64,000 nt of DNA, taken from the NCBI RefSeq assembly GCF_016741875.1, contig NZ_JAERRF010000001.1:434001-498000 (forward strand), read 5' to 3'. The position numbers and the translations under genes were made by a program. Positions 30,400 to 38,683 of the stretch are shown here, piece after piece. This DNA is from Streptomyces coffeae (GTDB lineage: Bacteria > Actinomycetota > Actinomycetes > Streptomycetales > Streptomycetaceae). The notes beneath the pieces were generated by a model that did no database searches, was not told the origin of the DNA, and worked only from the letters and a program-made list of their open reading frames with translations. Within the stretch, counting starts at the first letter, position 1; the number at the start of each line of letters is the position of its first letter.

Positions 30400-31350
30400 A
30401 TGGAATGGTTGACCCGGCTGCCAGTCGTCGGCCCCGCGATCGCCCAGCTGATGCGCACCCATGCATGGCGTTCCTACGAACGGCTGGACCGCGTCCACTG
30501 GACCCGGCTCGCCGCCGCGATCACCTTCATCAGCTTTCTCGCCTTCTTCCCGCTCATCGCGGTCGGCGCGGCGATCGGCGCCGCGACGCTCAGCGAGTCC
30601 CGGATGCATCAGCTCCAGAAGAAGCTGGCCGAGCAGATCCCCGGTATCTCCGGTCAGCTCGACCTGGGCGGCCTGGTCGACAACGCGGGCACAATCGGGG
30701 TCGTCGCGGGTGCGCTGCTGCTGTTCACCGGTATCGGCTGGGTGGGTTCGCTGCGCGAGTGCCTGCGCGCCGTCTGGGAGCTGGAGGAGGACCCGGGCAA
30801 TCCGGTGGCCCGCAAGCTCAAGGACGCGGTCGTTCTGGTCGGCCTCGGCGGCGTCGCCCTCGTCTCGTTCGCCGTCTCGACGCTCGCGGGCACCGCCGTC
30901 GGCCACGTCGCGCGGCTGCTCGGCATCCCCGAGGACGGCATCGGTGGCTGGCTGCTCCAGATCGCCGCCTTCTTCGTCGCGGTCGTGGCCGACTTCCTGC
31001 TGCTGTGCTACGTATTGACCTGGCTGCCCGGGGTGGAGCCGCCGCGGCGCCGCGTCGTGGTCGCCGCGCTCATCGGCGCGATCGGCTTCGAACTGCTCAA
31101 GCTGCTGCTGAGCAGCTATCTGCGGGACGTGGCGGCCAAGAGCATGTACGGCGCGTTCGGGGCGCCCATCGCGCTGCTGCTGTGGATCAACTTCACCGCC
31201 AAACTGACGCTGTACTGCGCCTCCTGGACCGCCACCGGGTCAGCCGAGGAGAGCGACGAGGCGGGCGCCGAGAACGCCGAGGAGGACGGAGTCGGCGGGT
31301 CCGACGCGACGCCCAAGCCGCCCGCCGGTCCCGCCAATCCCCTGGACTGA
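30400..31350 (+). CDS. YihY/BrkB-family integral membrane protein
   Basis: A 316-residue protein with six hydrophobic segments: about 37-57, 94-114, 142-165, 184-207, 218-238 and 251-272. The sequence LAAAITFISFLAFFPLIAVG matches the family's first helix. The C-terminus is an acidic tail (about 279-300) and a Pro-rich end. Once mis-called RNase BN; no function is established. ATG 30400 gives the usual MEWLTRLPVVGP start; TTG 30391 is an alternative. Confidence 0.9.
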   Translation: MEWLTRLPVVGPAIAQLMRTHAWRSYERLDRVHWTRLAAAITFISFLAFFPLIAVGAAIGAATLSESRMHQLQKKLAEQIPGISGQLDLGGLVDNAGTIGVVAGALLLFTGIGWVGSLRECLRAVWELEEDPGNPVARKLKDAVVLVGLGGVALVSFAVSTLAGTAVGHVARLLGIPEDGIGGWLLQIAAFFVAVVADFLLLCYVLTWLPGVEPPRRRVVVAALIGAIGFELLKLLLSSYLRDVAAKSMYGAFGAPIALLLWINFTAKLTLYCASWTATGSAEESDEAGAENAEEDGVGGSDATPKPPAGPANPLD

Positions 31351-31378
31351 TCCGTCCCCCGTGCTCCGTGCCCCGTGC

Positions 31379-32716
31379 TCAGCCGCGGCCGCGGCGCCGC
31401 ACCAGCTCCGGCAGCGGCCAGCGGCGGTGCACCGCGTAGGCCACCGCGGCCAGCAGCGCCAGCGTGCCGCCCGTGATGCCGATCGCGGTCCACTTGCCCG
31501 ACCCGCCGTGACCCGAGGAGACCGACGCCTGGGTGTGCTCGTCCTTCCCGTGCGCGGAGGTCCCGTCCTGGCCGGCGCCCGCCTCGCCCGGCCGGACGAG
31601 GGTGCCGACCGGATTCACCGAGTCGGCCGCCTTGAACCCCCAGTCGAAGAGCCTCGCGGTCTCCTTGTAGACCTCGTTCGGCTCGGACTTCTGCGGATTC
31701 ATCACGGTGACCAGCAGCACCCGCTTGCCGCGCTGGGCGACCCCGGTGAAGGTGGAGCCCGCATGCGTCGTGTAGCCGTTCTTGACCCCGGCGATGCCCT
31801 TGTAGGTCGGGATGCCGAAGCCGGTCAGCAGCCGGTTGGTGTTCTGGATCGCGAAGCTCTCGCGGGTCTTCTTGCCTGCCCTGCCCTTCTTGAACTCCCC
31901 TGGGAACTTCGCGTTCGCCGTTGAGGCGTACTCCCGGAAGTCCGCCTTCTGGAGTCCGGAGCGAGCGAAGAGCGTGAGGTCGTACGCGCTGCTGACCTGG
32001 CCCTTCTCGTCGTAGCCGTCCGGGGTGACGACGTGGGTGTCACGGGCGTTCAGCTGGCGGGCGTGCGCCTGCATCTCCTGCACGGTCTTCGCTTTGCCGC
32101 CGTTCATCGCGGACAGCACATGCACCGCGTCGTTGCCGGAGCGCAGGAAGACGCCGAGCCACAGGTCGTGCACCGAGTAGGTGTAGTTCTCCTTGACCCC
32201 GACCAGGCTGCTGCCCTCGCCCATGCCCGCCAGGTCCGACGTCAGCACCTTGTGGGTCTGGTTCTTGGGCAGCTTGGGCAGCACGGTGTCGGCGAACAGC
32301 ATCTTCAGGGTGCTCGCGGGCGGCAGCTGCCAGTGGGCGTTGTGCGCCGCCAGCACATCGCCCGACTCGGCGTCGGCCACCACCCAGGACCGCCCGCTGA
32401 GCTCCTTCGGCAGCCGCGGCGCGCCCGCCTTCGGATCCACCTGGGTGCCGGGGCGGCCGAGCTGCTTTCCGCCGATCGTGGACATCTGGGCGGGGGGCTT
32501 CACGGCATCGGGACCATCGGCGCCGCCGGAGCGTTCGTCGGCGAACGCCGGGGCGGCGGGGAGCAGGCCGGACAGCAGGAGGACGGCGGCGGCGGTCAGC
32601 GGTACGGCGGTACGGCGTCTGGCGGCCCGGGAAGCGGGGGCGGCCGTGGCGGCAGAGGGGCGCGCAGGGACAGAGGGGCGCGTGGGGGGCGTGTAGGCAT
32701 ATGAACATGTCGGCAC
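31379..32716 (-). CDS. D-alanyl-D-alanine carboxypeptidase (membrane-anchored, PBP5-like)
   Basis: Serine DD-carboxypeptidase trimming peptidoglycan stem peptides. In 445 residues: a hydrophobic export segment (about 38-55, ending AFADE), the SxxK motif in ASTLK (about 128), SxN as SGN, and KTG-box as VKNGYT (about 304; the usual KTG reads KNG). A C-terminal membrane helix (about 414-434) and basic tail anchor it. The start is uncertain: GTG 32716 has no visible ribosome site and the frame is open to 33064. Divergent from the small membrane protein gene. Confidence 0.85.
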   Translation of the reverse strand: MPTCSYAYTPPTRPSVPARPSAATAAPASRAARRRTAVPLTAAAVLLLSGLLPAAPAFADERSGGADGPDAVKPPAQMSTIGGKQLGRPGTQVDPKAGAPRLPKELSGRSWVVADAESGDVLAAHNAHWQLPPASTLKMLFADTVLPKLPKNQTHKVLTSDLAGMGEGSSLVGVKENYTYSVHDLWLGVFLRSGNDAVHVLSAMNGGKAKTVQEMQAHARQLNARDTHVVTPDGYDEKGQVSSAYDLTLFARSGLQKADFREYASTANAKFPGEFKKGRAGKKTRESFAIQNTNRLLTGFGIPTYKGIAGVKNGYTTHAGSTFTGVAQRGKRVLLVTVMNPQKSEPNEVYKETARLFDWGFKAADSVNPVGTLVRPGEAGAGQDGTSAHGKDEHTQASVSSGHGGSGKWTAIGITGGTLALLAAVAYAVHRRWPLPELVRRRGRG

Positions 32717-32822
32717 GTTGGTGAACGTACCCGCCGTCGCTATCGCATGCGACCGGACCGCCGTCGTATGGGCGTCGGACCCCCGCGTGGAGGTGTCGGG
32801 GGATGTGCCCATACTGGAGACC

Positions 32823-33074
32823 ATGAAGCTCAGCCGCCCCGTGTCCTGGTTCCTGCTCGCCTTCGGGGTCTGGAGCTGGGTCATCTGGTTCACCTTTGTC
32901 AAAAATTTGTGGAAGGACAGCAGCGGACTCGCCTTCGACGACGCCGGTGATCCCACCGCGTACTTTTGGGTGCATCTGCTGCTCGCGATCACCTCGTTTC
33001 TTTTGGGGACGGCTATCGGGGTGATCGGGTTGCGTGGTCTGCGCGCTCTGCGCAGGAAGGACACCTCGGAGTAG
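32823..33074 (+). CDS. SCO4848-family small membrane protein
   Basis: An 83-residue protein with two hydrophobic helices (about 7-27, SWFLLAFGVWSWVIWFTFVK, and about 54-74) linked by an acidic, glycine-containing loop. Size, sequence and place between a DD-carboxypeptidase and a metallophosphoesterase match the conserved Streptomyces family named for SCO4848. ATG 32823 is chosen because the upstream extension is unlike coding sequence. Function unknown. Confidence 0.8.
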   Translation: MKLSRPVSWFLLAFGVWSWVIWFTFVKNLWKDSSGLAFDDAGDPTAYFWVHLLLAITSFLLGTAIGVIGLRGLRALRRKDTSE

Positions 33075-33120
33075 TCGTTCGCCAGCCGTTACGGCCGGAT
33101 AAAAGGGGAGAAAACCGGGG

Positions 33121-34797
33121 ATGGTCGTGCTCTTCGTCCTGATCGCACTGGCCGTCGTCGGACTGCTGGCCGGGGTGCACTGGTATCTGTGGCGGCGGCT
33201 GGTCCGCGACACGACGGCGCCCGGCGGGCTCGCCCGCCGGGCGGGCACGGTGGCGGCGTTCGTGCTGCCGCTGACGACGTTCGGGGCGCTGATCGCGGGA
33301 CGCGCCGGAGCGCCCTTCGCGCTCCAGCGCGCGCTGGCCTGGCCCGGCTACCTGTGGCTCGCGCTGGTCCTCTATCTGACCCTCGCACTCTTGGTGGGCG
33401 AGGTTCTGCGCCCGGTCCTGCTACGCGTCGCGCCATCCGGCGGGGAGGAGGGGACCGACGGCACGTCTGCGGTGGCGGGGGCCGTTAGACCGATCGACGC
33501 ACCGATCGACGCACCGATCGACGCACCGGGCGTGCCCCAAGGCCCCGGTACGTCCGGTGCCCCGGTCGTATCGGGTACGCCCGGCGCCGCTGACGGGGTG
33601 CTCAGCACCCCGGAGAGCCTCGGCACCGCCAACGTCCCCGGTGGCCCCGGAGCGTCGGATGTTCCCGGTACGCCTGGCGCCCTCACTGCCGCAGGAGCGC
33701 CCGGCGCCTCCGCCGCCCCCGGCCACCCGGGACCGTCCAGCGCGCCCGGCGCCTTCGCCGCCCCCGCCGCGTCGGAAACCCCCGCCGCTTCCGGTGGTCC
33801 TGATGTCCCGGGCCGTTCGGGGACTTCCGTCACCCCCGCCACCGCGGGAACGCCCGCCGCTCCCGGTCACCTGGGATCACCCGGCGGCGCGCCCAGCATC
33901 CCCGGCAGCCCGGAAACCCCCGCGGCCTCCGACGCCCCCACCACCCCCGGGGCGGGGGCGGCGGAGCGGGGCGGGGCGCGGCGGTTGTTTGTTGCGCGGG
34001 CGATTGCGCTCGGGGCCACTGCTGTGGCGGTGGGGACCGTGGGGTACGGGGCGGCCACCGTGTTGCGGGGGCCGCGGGTGAAGCGGGTCACCGTGCCGCT
34101 CGCCAAACTGCCGCGGCGGGCGCACGGGTTCCGGATCGCCGTGGTCAGCGATATCCACCTCGGGCCGATCCTGGGCCGCGCCCATACCCAGCGGGTCGTC
34201 GAGGCGATCAACCGCACCAACCCCGACCTCATCGCCGTCGTGGGCGATCTCGTGGACGGCAGTGTGGCGGATCTGGGGCCGGCCGCCGAGCCGTTGCGGG
34301 GGTTGCGGGCCCGGCACGGCTCGTTCTTCGTCACCGGCAACCACGAGTACTTCTCCGGCGCCCGCCAATGGGTCGATCACGTACGTGAGCTGGGCCTGCG
34401 CCCGCTGGAGAACGAGCGCACCGAACTGCCCGGCTTCGATCTCGCCGGGGTGAACGACATCGCGGGGGAGGACGAGGGCGAGGGGCCGGACTTCGGCAGG
34501 GCGCTCGGGGACCGCGACCGGTCGCGGGCCTCGGTGCTGCTGGCGCATCAGCCCGTGGTGATCCATGACGCGGTGGACCACGGTGTCGACCTCCAGCTCT
34601 CCGGCCATACGCACGGCGGGCAGATGTGGCCCGGCGATCTGGTCGCGGCGCTCGCCAACCCGACCGTCGCCGGGCTCGAGCGCTACGGCGACACCCAGCT
34701 CTACGTCACCCGTGGCGCCGGGGCCTGGGGGCCGCCGGTGCGGGTCGGGGCGCCGCCGGACGTCACGGTCGTGGAACTGGCATCGCGTCACGCGTGA
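33121..34797 (+). CDS. Membrane metallophosphoesterase with collagen-like insert
   Basis: A 558-residue protein. Three N-terminal hydrophobic segments (about 3-22, 43-60, 79-99), then a ~165-residue Pro/Gly/Ala/Ser stretch (about 118-283) with many G-x-P and P-G-x steps, then a fourth hydrophobic segment (about 292-310) and a calcineurin-like phosphoesterase domain with all metal motifs: SDIHLG, GDLVDG, GNHEY and GHTHGGQ. Related YkuE/YaeI-type enzymes act on lipid-linked phosphates; substrate unknown. The insert includes a perfect 12-bp triplication coding PIDA. It overlaps the convergent VanZ gene by 35 bases. Confidence 0.88.
   Translation: MVVLFVLIALAVVGLLAGVHWYLWRRLVRDTTAPGGLARRAGTVAAFVLPLTTFGALIAGRAGAPFALQRALAWPGYLWLALVLYLTLALLVGEVLRPVLLRVAPSGGEEGTDGTSAVAGAVRPIDAPIDAPIDAPGVPQGPGTSGAPVVSGTPGAADGVLSTPESLGTANVPGGPGASDVPGTPGALTAAGAPGASAAPGHPGPSSAPGAFAAPAASETPAASGGPDVPGRSGTSVTPATAGTPAAPGHLGSPGGAPSIPGSPETPAASDAPTTPGAGAAERGGARRLFVARAIALGATAVAVGTVGYGAATVLRGPRVKRVTVPLAKLPRRAHGFRIAVVSDIHLGPILGRAHTQRVVEAINRTNPDLIAVVGDLVDGSVADLGPAAEPLRGLRARHGSFFVTGNHEYFSGARQWVDHVRELGLRPLENERTELPGFDLAGVNDIAGEDEGEGPDFGRALGDRDRSRASVLLAHQPVVIHDAVDHGVDLQLSGHTHGGQMWPGDLVAALANPTVAGLERYGDTQLYVTRGAGAWGPPVRVGAPPDVTVVELASRHA
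33489..33524 (+). repeat. Three tandem 12-bp repeats (PIDA codons)
   Basis: ACCGATCGACGC is repeated three times exactly and marks the start of the low-complexity linker of the phosphoesterase gene. Confidence 0.9.
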
Positions 34798-36121
34798 GGG
34801 GAGGCGTGACGGGGAGGGGGAGCCGGGGCGGCGGACCTCCGGCCGCCTTCGCCCCCACCGCCCGCGTATCCGGCAACACCGCCCGGGTATCCGGCAACAC
34901 CGCCCGGGTATCCGGCAACACCGCCCGCGTATGCGGCAACGCCGTCGTACGCACCCCCGACACCCGCTCGTGCGGGGCCAGCCCCGCCGGGTCCCGCAGG
35001 GTGCGCAGACCGTAGCGCAGGGCCAGGGCGAACGCCGTCAGGGCGATCAGGAGGTCGCTCGGGGCGATGGCGAAGGCCGCCCGGGCCACGGTCTCGGCCC
35101 CGCCCGACTGGTGGGCGGCCGTGAACAGGCCGGTCAGCTCGGTCACTCCGGGCATGGCGGACGCGGACGTCAGCACGGCCGCGGCCACCGCCATCCCTGC
35201 CAGCACCGGCAGCGCCGCGGCCCCGAGGAGGGCCGAGCGGACGGCCAGCCGTCCGAGGGGGAGCGGGCCGCCGTCGGCGGATTCCAGCCGCAGCAGCAAC
35301 AGCCGCTTCCCCGGTGTCGCGCCCGTCCTCAGCGGGAGGACGATGAACCACAGCATGAACAGCCCGGCCGCCACCCACAGTTCGCCCCCCGGGTCCCCGT
35401 ACGCGAGCATCTGGCCCGACACGCCCGCCACCACCAGGAACCCCGTCAGATCGACGATCAGCGCCACCAGCCGCCGCCCGAACGGCACCGGGCGGAGCGC
35501 CAGGGCCCGGCCGTCCAGGGTCTCCAGCGGGGGCAGTACGCGGATGAGCGGTCCGGCGAGCAGCCAACCGACCGCCGCGCCCGCCGTGTTGGTGAGCAGA
35601 TCGTCCACGTCGAAGAGCCGGTACGGGCAGTCGTAGAGCCCCCACACCCCGGACCACTGGGTCAGCTCGAAGAACAGCGAGGACGCCAGGCCGACCGCGG
35701 TGGTGGCCCGCAGTCCGCAGCGGACGTGGTAGCGCAGGAAAACGCCGAGCGGCACCAGGAGCAGCAGATTGAGCAGGGCTCCGGCGACGGCGGGGTTCTG
35801 GAGGACCAGCGCGCCGGGGGTGACCTTGTGGTGGGCCTCCTTCCAGATGTCGGCGAAGGTGTTCCCCGGTATCGCCTGGGGCTGGGCGAAGGCGCTGAAC
35901 CGTGTGCACATGTCGGCCGTCCGGCGCGGCAGCGGAACGACCGTCAGGCAGCAGGCGGTGAGCGCGTAGTAGAGGAAGCCGCACAGCGACAGCGTCCGGC
36001 CCTGCGAGATGACGCCGTGGCGCCGGTAGAGGACCACGGCGGTCGGCAGCAGTAACACCAGGGCGAGCAGCGGGAAGACTGCGGCGGCCGTCTTGATGGG
36101 CAGGAGGTGCGCTTGAGGCAT
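34763..36121 (-). CDS. VanZ-RDD two-domain membrane protein
   Basis: A 452-residue protein. The N-terminal half (about 1-200) is a VanZ-like domain with five hydrophobic segments and the acidic motif FFELTQ plus DVDDLLTNTAGAAVGW. The second half (about 210-400) is an RDD-type domain (GRRLVALIVDLTG, TPGKRLLLLRL). The C-terminus is a repeat tail of four LPDTRAV-type heptads. VanZ confers low-level teicoplanin resistance; most homologues have no proven role. ATG 36121 lacks a ribosome site and sits about 20 bases below a palindrome, so the message may be leaderless or nearly so. Confidence 0.85.
   Translation of the reverse strand: MPQAHLLPIKTAAAVFPLLALVLLLPTAVVLYRRHGVISQGRTLSLCGFLYYALTACCLTVVPLPRRTADMCTRFSAFAQPQAIPGNTFADIWKEAHHKVTPGALVLQNPAVAGALLNLLLLVPLGVFLRYHVRCGLRATTAVGLASSLFFELTQWSGVWGLYDCPYRLFDVDDLLTNTAGAAVGWLLAGPLIRVLPPLETLDGRALALRPVPFGRRLVALIVDLTGFLVVAGVSGQMLAYGDPGGELWVAAGLFMLWFIVLPLRTGATPGKRLLLLRLESADGGPLPLGRLAVRSALLGAAALPVLAGMAVAAAVLTSASAMPGVTELTGLFTAAHQSGGAETVARAAFAIAPSDLLIALTAFALALRYGLRTLRDPAGLAPHERVSGVRTTALPHTRAVLPDTRAVLPDTRAVLPDTRAVGAKAAGGPPPRLPLPVTPPLTRDAMPVPRP
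34857..34940 (-). repeat. Four tandem 21-bp repeats in the VanZ gene end
   Basis: Units 34857-34877, 34878-34898, 34899-34919 and 34920-34940 encode a seven-residue repeat (PDTRAVL frame). The two middle units are identical; the outer units have one or two substitutions. Confidence 0.9.
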
Positions 36122-36143
36122 GCACGGCACTATACGCGATGTG

Positions 36144-36160
36144 TATACACCGGGTGTATA
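36144..36160. promoter_or_regulatory. 17-bp palindromic operator upstream of the VanZ-RDD gene
   Basis: TATACACC-G-GGTGTATA is a perfect inverted repeat about a single central base and is AT-rich against a ~70% GC background. Overlapping it is the 10-bp palindrome GTGTATACAC (36141-36150), and TATAC recurs at 36131-36135. Spacing 23 bases upstream of the VanZ start codon suits a repressor operator. The regulator is not encoded next to it. Confidence 0.7.
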
Positions 36161-36198
36161 GAGGTCCATGCCTGATCCCCGCCGAGGGGCGGCGGCGA

Positions 36199-37620
36199 TC
36201 AGTCCTTGGAGTCCTTGGTGGAGTCCTTGGTCTCCTCAAAGGAGTTCAGGATGATGTCCAGCGCCTGCTTGTTCTCCGCCGAGTCCGCCTCGTCCGCCGG
36301 GGTCGTCCACCGGATGGAGAAACCGCGGCCGCCGCCGACGAGGAAGCCGCGGCCGACGGTGCGGAACGGATCGCCGCCGATGGCCGAGGACCAGGTCATG
36401 TCCGCCGCCTTCCAGTCGCGGTAGTCGACTCTGCGGATGTCGTCGACCCGCTGGAAGCCCGGCGAGAGCTGTTCCAGCGACGGCACCAGGCTCTTCCAGA
36501 CCTCGACCGGGTCGTCGTCCTCGCGGCCCTTGCCGAAGGTGACCACCAGGTCCCGGCTGTCGTCCTCGTCCTCGGGCGCGAACTTCACATGGAAGCGCGA
36601 GCCGCTCTCCACCCGCTTCCAGCCCTTGGGCAGATCGATGGAGAACCCCTCGGCGTCGGCGGTGAAGCGGACGAATCCCGTGGGCTCGCCACCACCCCCG
36701 CCCCCGCCCGTGCCGGGCGGATCGGAAGGTGTGGCCGGATCGGTGGGATCGGCGGGCGACGACGGGGCGGCGGGCGACGACGGGGCGGTGGGCGACGGCG
36801 GGGCGGTGGGCGACGGCTTCGAGGGGGAGGGTTCGCGCGGCAGCATCGGCTGCGCCCCGTTCGGCGGGGCCGCGGAACGGGTGGGGCCGGAGGCGCGGCT
36901 GTCGCCCGCGGTCAGCGCGCCGCTCGCGGCGAGCGCCACCAGCGAGGCGACCGACACCAGGGCCAGCCCGGCCGCCAACGCCGCCCTGGGCAGGGCCTTC
37001 CGCCCCTCGCGACGGTGCCCTCTCGGCCACAGCGCCTCACAGGTGCCGTGCAGCCAGGGGATCCGCACCATGGTCCGCGCATCGGCGGGCTGGTCATGGT
37101 TCACCACCCGAGCCAGCGCCTGCCGGACCAGCGGTTCGGTCAGCCGCGCCTGGGGGTCGGTGCGCAGCAGTCCCTGGATCACCTGGGTGAGCGGCCCGGC
37201 CTTGGTTGCGTCGAGACCACTCCAGTCGGGGTGCGGCGGATGGCCCTCGACCATGACGAAGAGGATCGCGCCCAGGGACCACAGATCGGATTCGGGGGTT
37301 CCGCCGTCGCCCCGCACCTGTTCGGGGGAGGCGTACGCGGGGTCGGTGACCGGGCGGGAGGGATCCGTGCCGGTGGGGCCGAAGCCGCTGAGCACGATCT
37401 CATCGTCGGGCAGGAGCAGCAGCCGCGCCGGGTTGAGATCGCCGTGCGTCATGCCCTTGATATGGGCCGCGTCGAGGACATCGAGCAGCCTCAGCCCGAT
37501 TCTGGACGCCCGGCCGGGCTCCAAACGGCCCACGCGGTCGAGGAGTTCACTCAGCGGACGGCGGTCGGTATCGGGTCGTACGGCCTGCGCCCCGTAAACG
37601 GGCTGGTCCGCGCTGGTCAT
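36199..37620 (-). CDS. Ser/Thr kinase-like protein, probably a pseudokinase, with extracytoplasmic domain
   Basis: A 473-residue protein. The kinase-like part (about 1-195) lacks the N-lobe: no glycine loop and no ATP-binding Lys precede the aE-like helix. The catalytic loop reads HGDLNPARLLL (usual HRDLKPxN), and the DFG motif is SGFG. APE-like ASPEQ and the DLWSLG helix remain. A membrane helix (about 229-249) leads through a long Pro/Ser linker to a domain starting GFVRFTADAEGFSIDLPKGW that resembles the products at 11104-13002. Phosphotransfer looks unlikely; binding or scaffold function is inference. Confidence 0.8.
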   Translation of the reverse strand: MTSADQPVYGAQAVRPDTDRRPLSELLDRVGRLEPGRASRIGLRLLDVLDAAHIKGMTHGDLNPARLLLLPDDEIVLSGFGPTGTDPSRPVTDPAYASPEQVRGDGGTPESDLWSLGAILFVMVEGHPPHPDWSGLDATKAGPLTQVIQGLLRTDPQARLTEPLVRQALARVVNHDQPADARTMVRIPWLHGTCEALWPRGHRREGRKALPRAALAAGLALVSVASLVALAASGALTAGDSRASGPTRSAAPPNGAQPMLPREPSPSKPSPTAPPSPTAPSSPAAPSSPADPTDPATPSDPPGTGGGGGGGEPTGFVRFTADAEGFSIDLPKGWKRVESGSRFHVKFAPEDEDDSRDLVVTFGKGREDDDPVEVWKSLVPSLEQLSPGFQRVDDIRRVDYRDWKAADMTWSSAIGGDPFRTVGRGFLVGGGRGFSIRWTTPADEADSAENKQALDIILNSFEETKDSTKDSKD

Positions 37621-37840
37621 GGTCTCACCCCTTGCTCCACAACACGCCCAACGGCTTTCCCACAGGAGGTACGCCCGGACTTCGGCGTCTGCTCAATGGG
37701 AGACGCGGCGAATGCGGCCCGTGTCCGGAAGGGGGCGGTCGTCCTGGGCCGGAACGGAGCGCGGACGTTCACTCCGGTTTCCCGCGGCGCGGGATGGGGC
37801 GGCCTCCAGAAAGAGACAGGCGCAGACGGAGCCCGGGAAG

Positions 37841-37886
37841 CGGCGAGGGCCCCGCGCTCCCTTTCCGGAGTGCGGGGCCCTCGCCG
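37841..37886 (-). terminator. Terminator of the sdh operon
   Basis: CGGCGAGGGCCCCGC (37841-37855) pairs with GCGGGGCCCTCGCCG (37872-37886), 15 bp, with a further CTCC/GGAG inner pairing. It lies just beyond the sdhB stop. Confidence 0.88.
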
Positions 37887-37909
37887 CGAACGGTGCGCGA
37901 CCGTGGAGG

Positions 37910-38683
37910 TCAGAAGCGACGCGTGATCAGCGCGCGCTTCACCTCCTGGATGGCCTTGGTGACCTCGATACCGCGCGGGCAGGCCTCCGTGCAGTTGAAG
38001 GTGGTGCGGCAGCGCCAGACACCGTCCTTGTCGTTCAGGATCTCCAGCCGCTGCTCACCGCCCTCGTCACGCGAGTCGAAGATGAAGCGGTGCGCGTTGA
38101 CGATCGCCGCCGGGCCGAAGTACTGGCCGTCGTTCCAGAACACCGGGCACGAGGAGGTGCACGCGGCGCACAGGATGCACTTGGTGGTGTCGTCGAAGCG
38201 CTCGCGGTCCTCGGCGGACTGGAGGCGCTCCCGGGTCGGCTCGTTGCCCGTCGTGATCAGGAAGGGCATCACATCGCGGTACGCCTGGAAGAACGGCTCC
38301 ATGTCCACGACCAGGTCCTTGAGGACCGTGAGGCCCTTGATGGCCTCGATCGTGATGGGCTTCTCCGGGCTGATGTCCTTGATCAGCGTCTTGCAGGCCA
38401 GCCGGTTGCGGCCGTTGATCCGCATGGCGTCGGAGCCGCAGATGCCATGGGCGCAGGAACGGCGGAACGTCAGCGTGCCGTCCAGGTCCCACTTGATCTT
38501 GTGGAGACCGTCGAGGACGCGCTCCTTGGGGTCGATCTCGAACTGGAAGTCCTCCCAGACCGCCTGGTCCGAGATCTCCGGGTTGAAGCGCCGGATCCGG
38601 AAAGTGACCGTGATCAGGTGCGAGGCAGTGGCGTCGCTCGCCTCCGGAGCCTCCGCGTTCTTCTCAAGCGTGGGGGTGCTCAT
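37910..38683 (-). CDS. sdhB: Succinate dehydrogenase iron-sulfur subunit
   Basis: Carries electrons from FAD to quinone in complex II on the membrane inner face. The 257-residue protein shows all three cluster motifs: [2Fe-2S] CAHGICGSD with a later cysteine in RLACK, [4Fe-4S] CILCAACTSSCP and [3Fe-4S] CRTTFNCTEACPRGI. The start ATG overlaps the sdhA stop by one base, so translation is coupled. Last gene of sdhCDAB. Confidence 0.97.
   Translation of the reverse strand: MSTPTLEKNAEAPEASDATASHLITVTFRIRRFNPEISDQAVWEDFQFEIDPKERVLDGLHKIKWDLDGTLTFRRSCAHGICGSDAMRINGRNRLACKTLIKDISPEKPITIEAIKGLTVLKDLVVDMEPFFQAYRDVMPFLITTGNEPTRERLQSAEDRERFDDTTKCILCAACTSSCPVFWNDGQYFGPAAIVNAHRFIFDSRDEGGEQRLEILNDKDGVWRCRTTFNCTEACPRGIEVTKAIQEVKRALITRRF

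Noticed and set aside
34857..34940. Tandem repeat array considered as CRISPR
   Set aside because: Contiguous 21-bp coding repeats without spacers, in frame with the VanZ-RDD protein.
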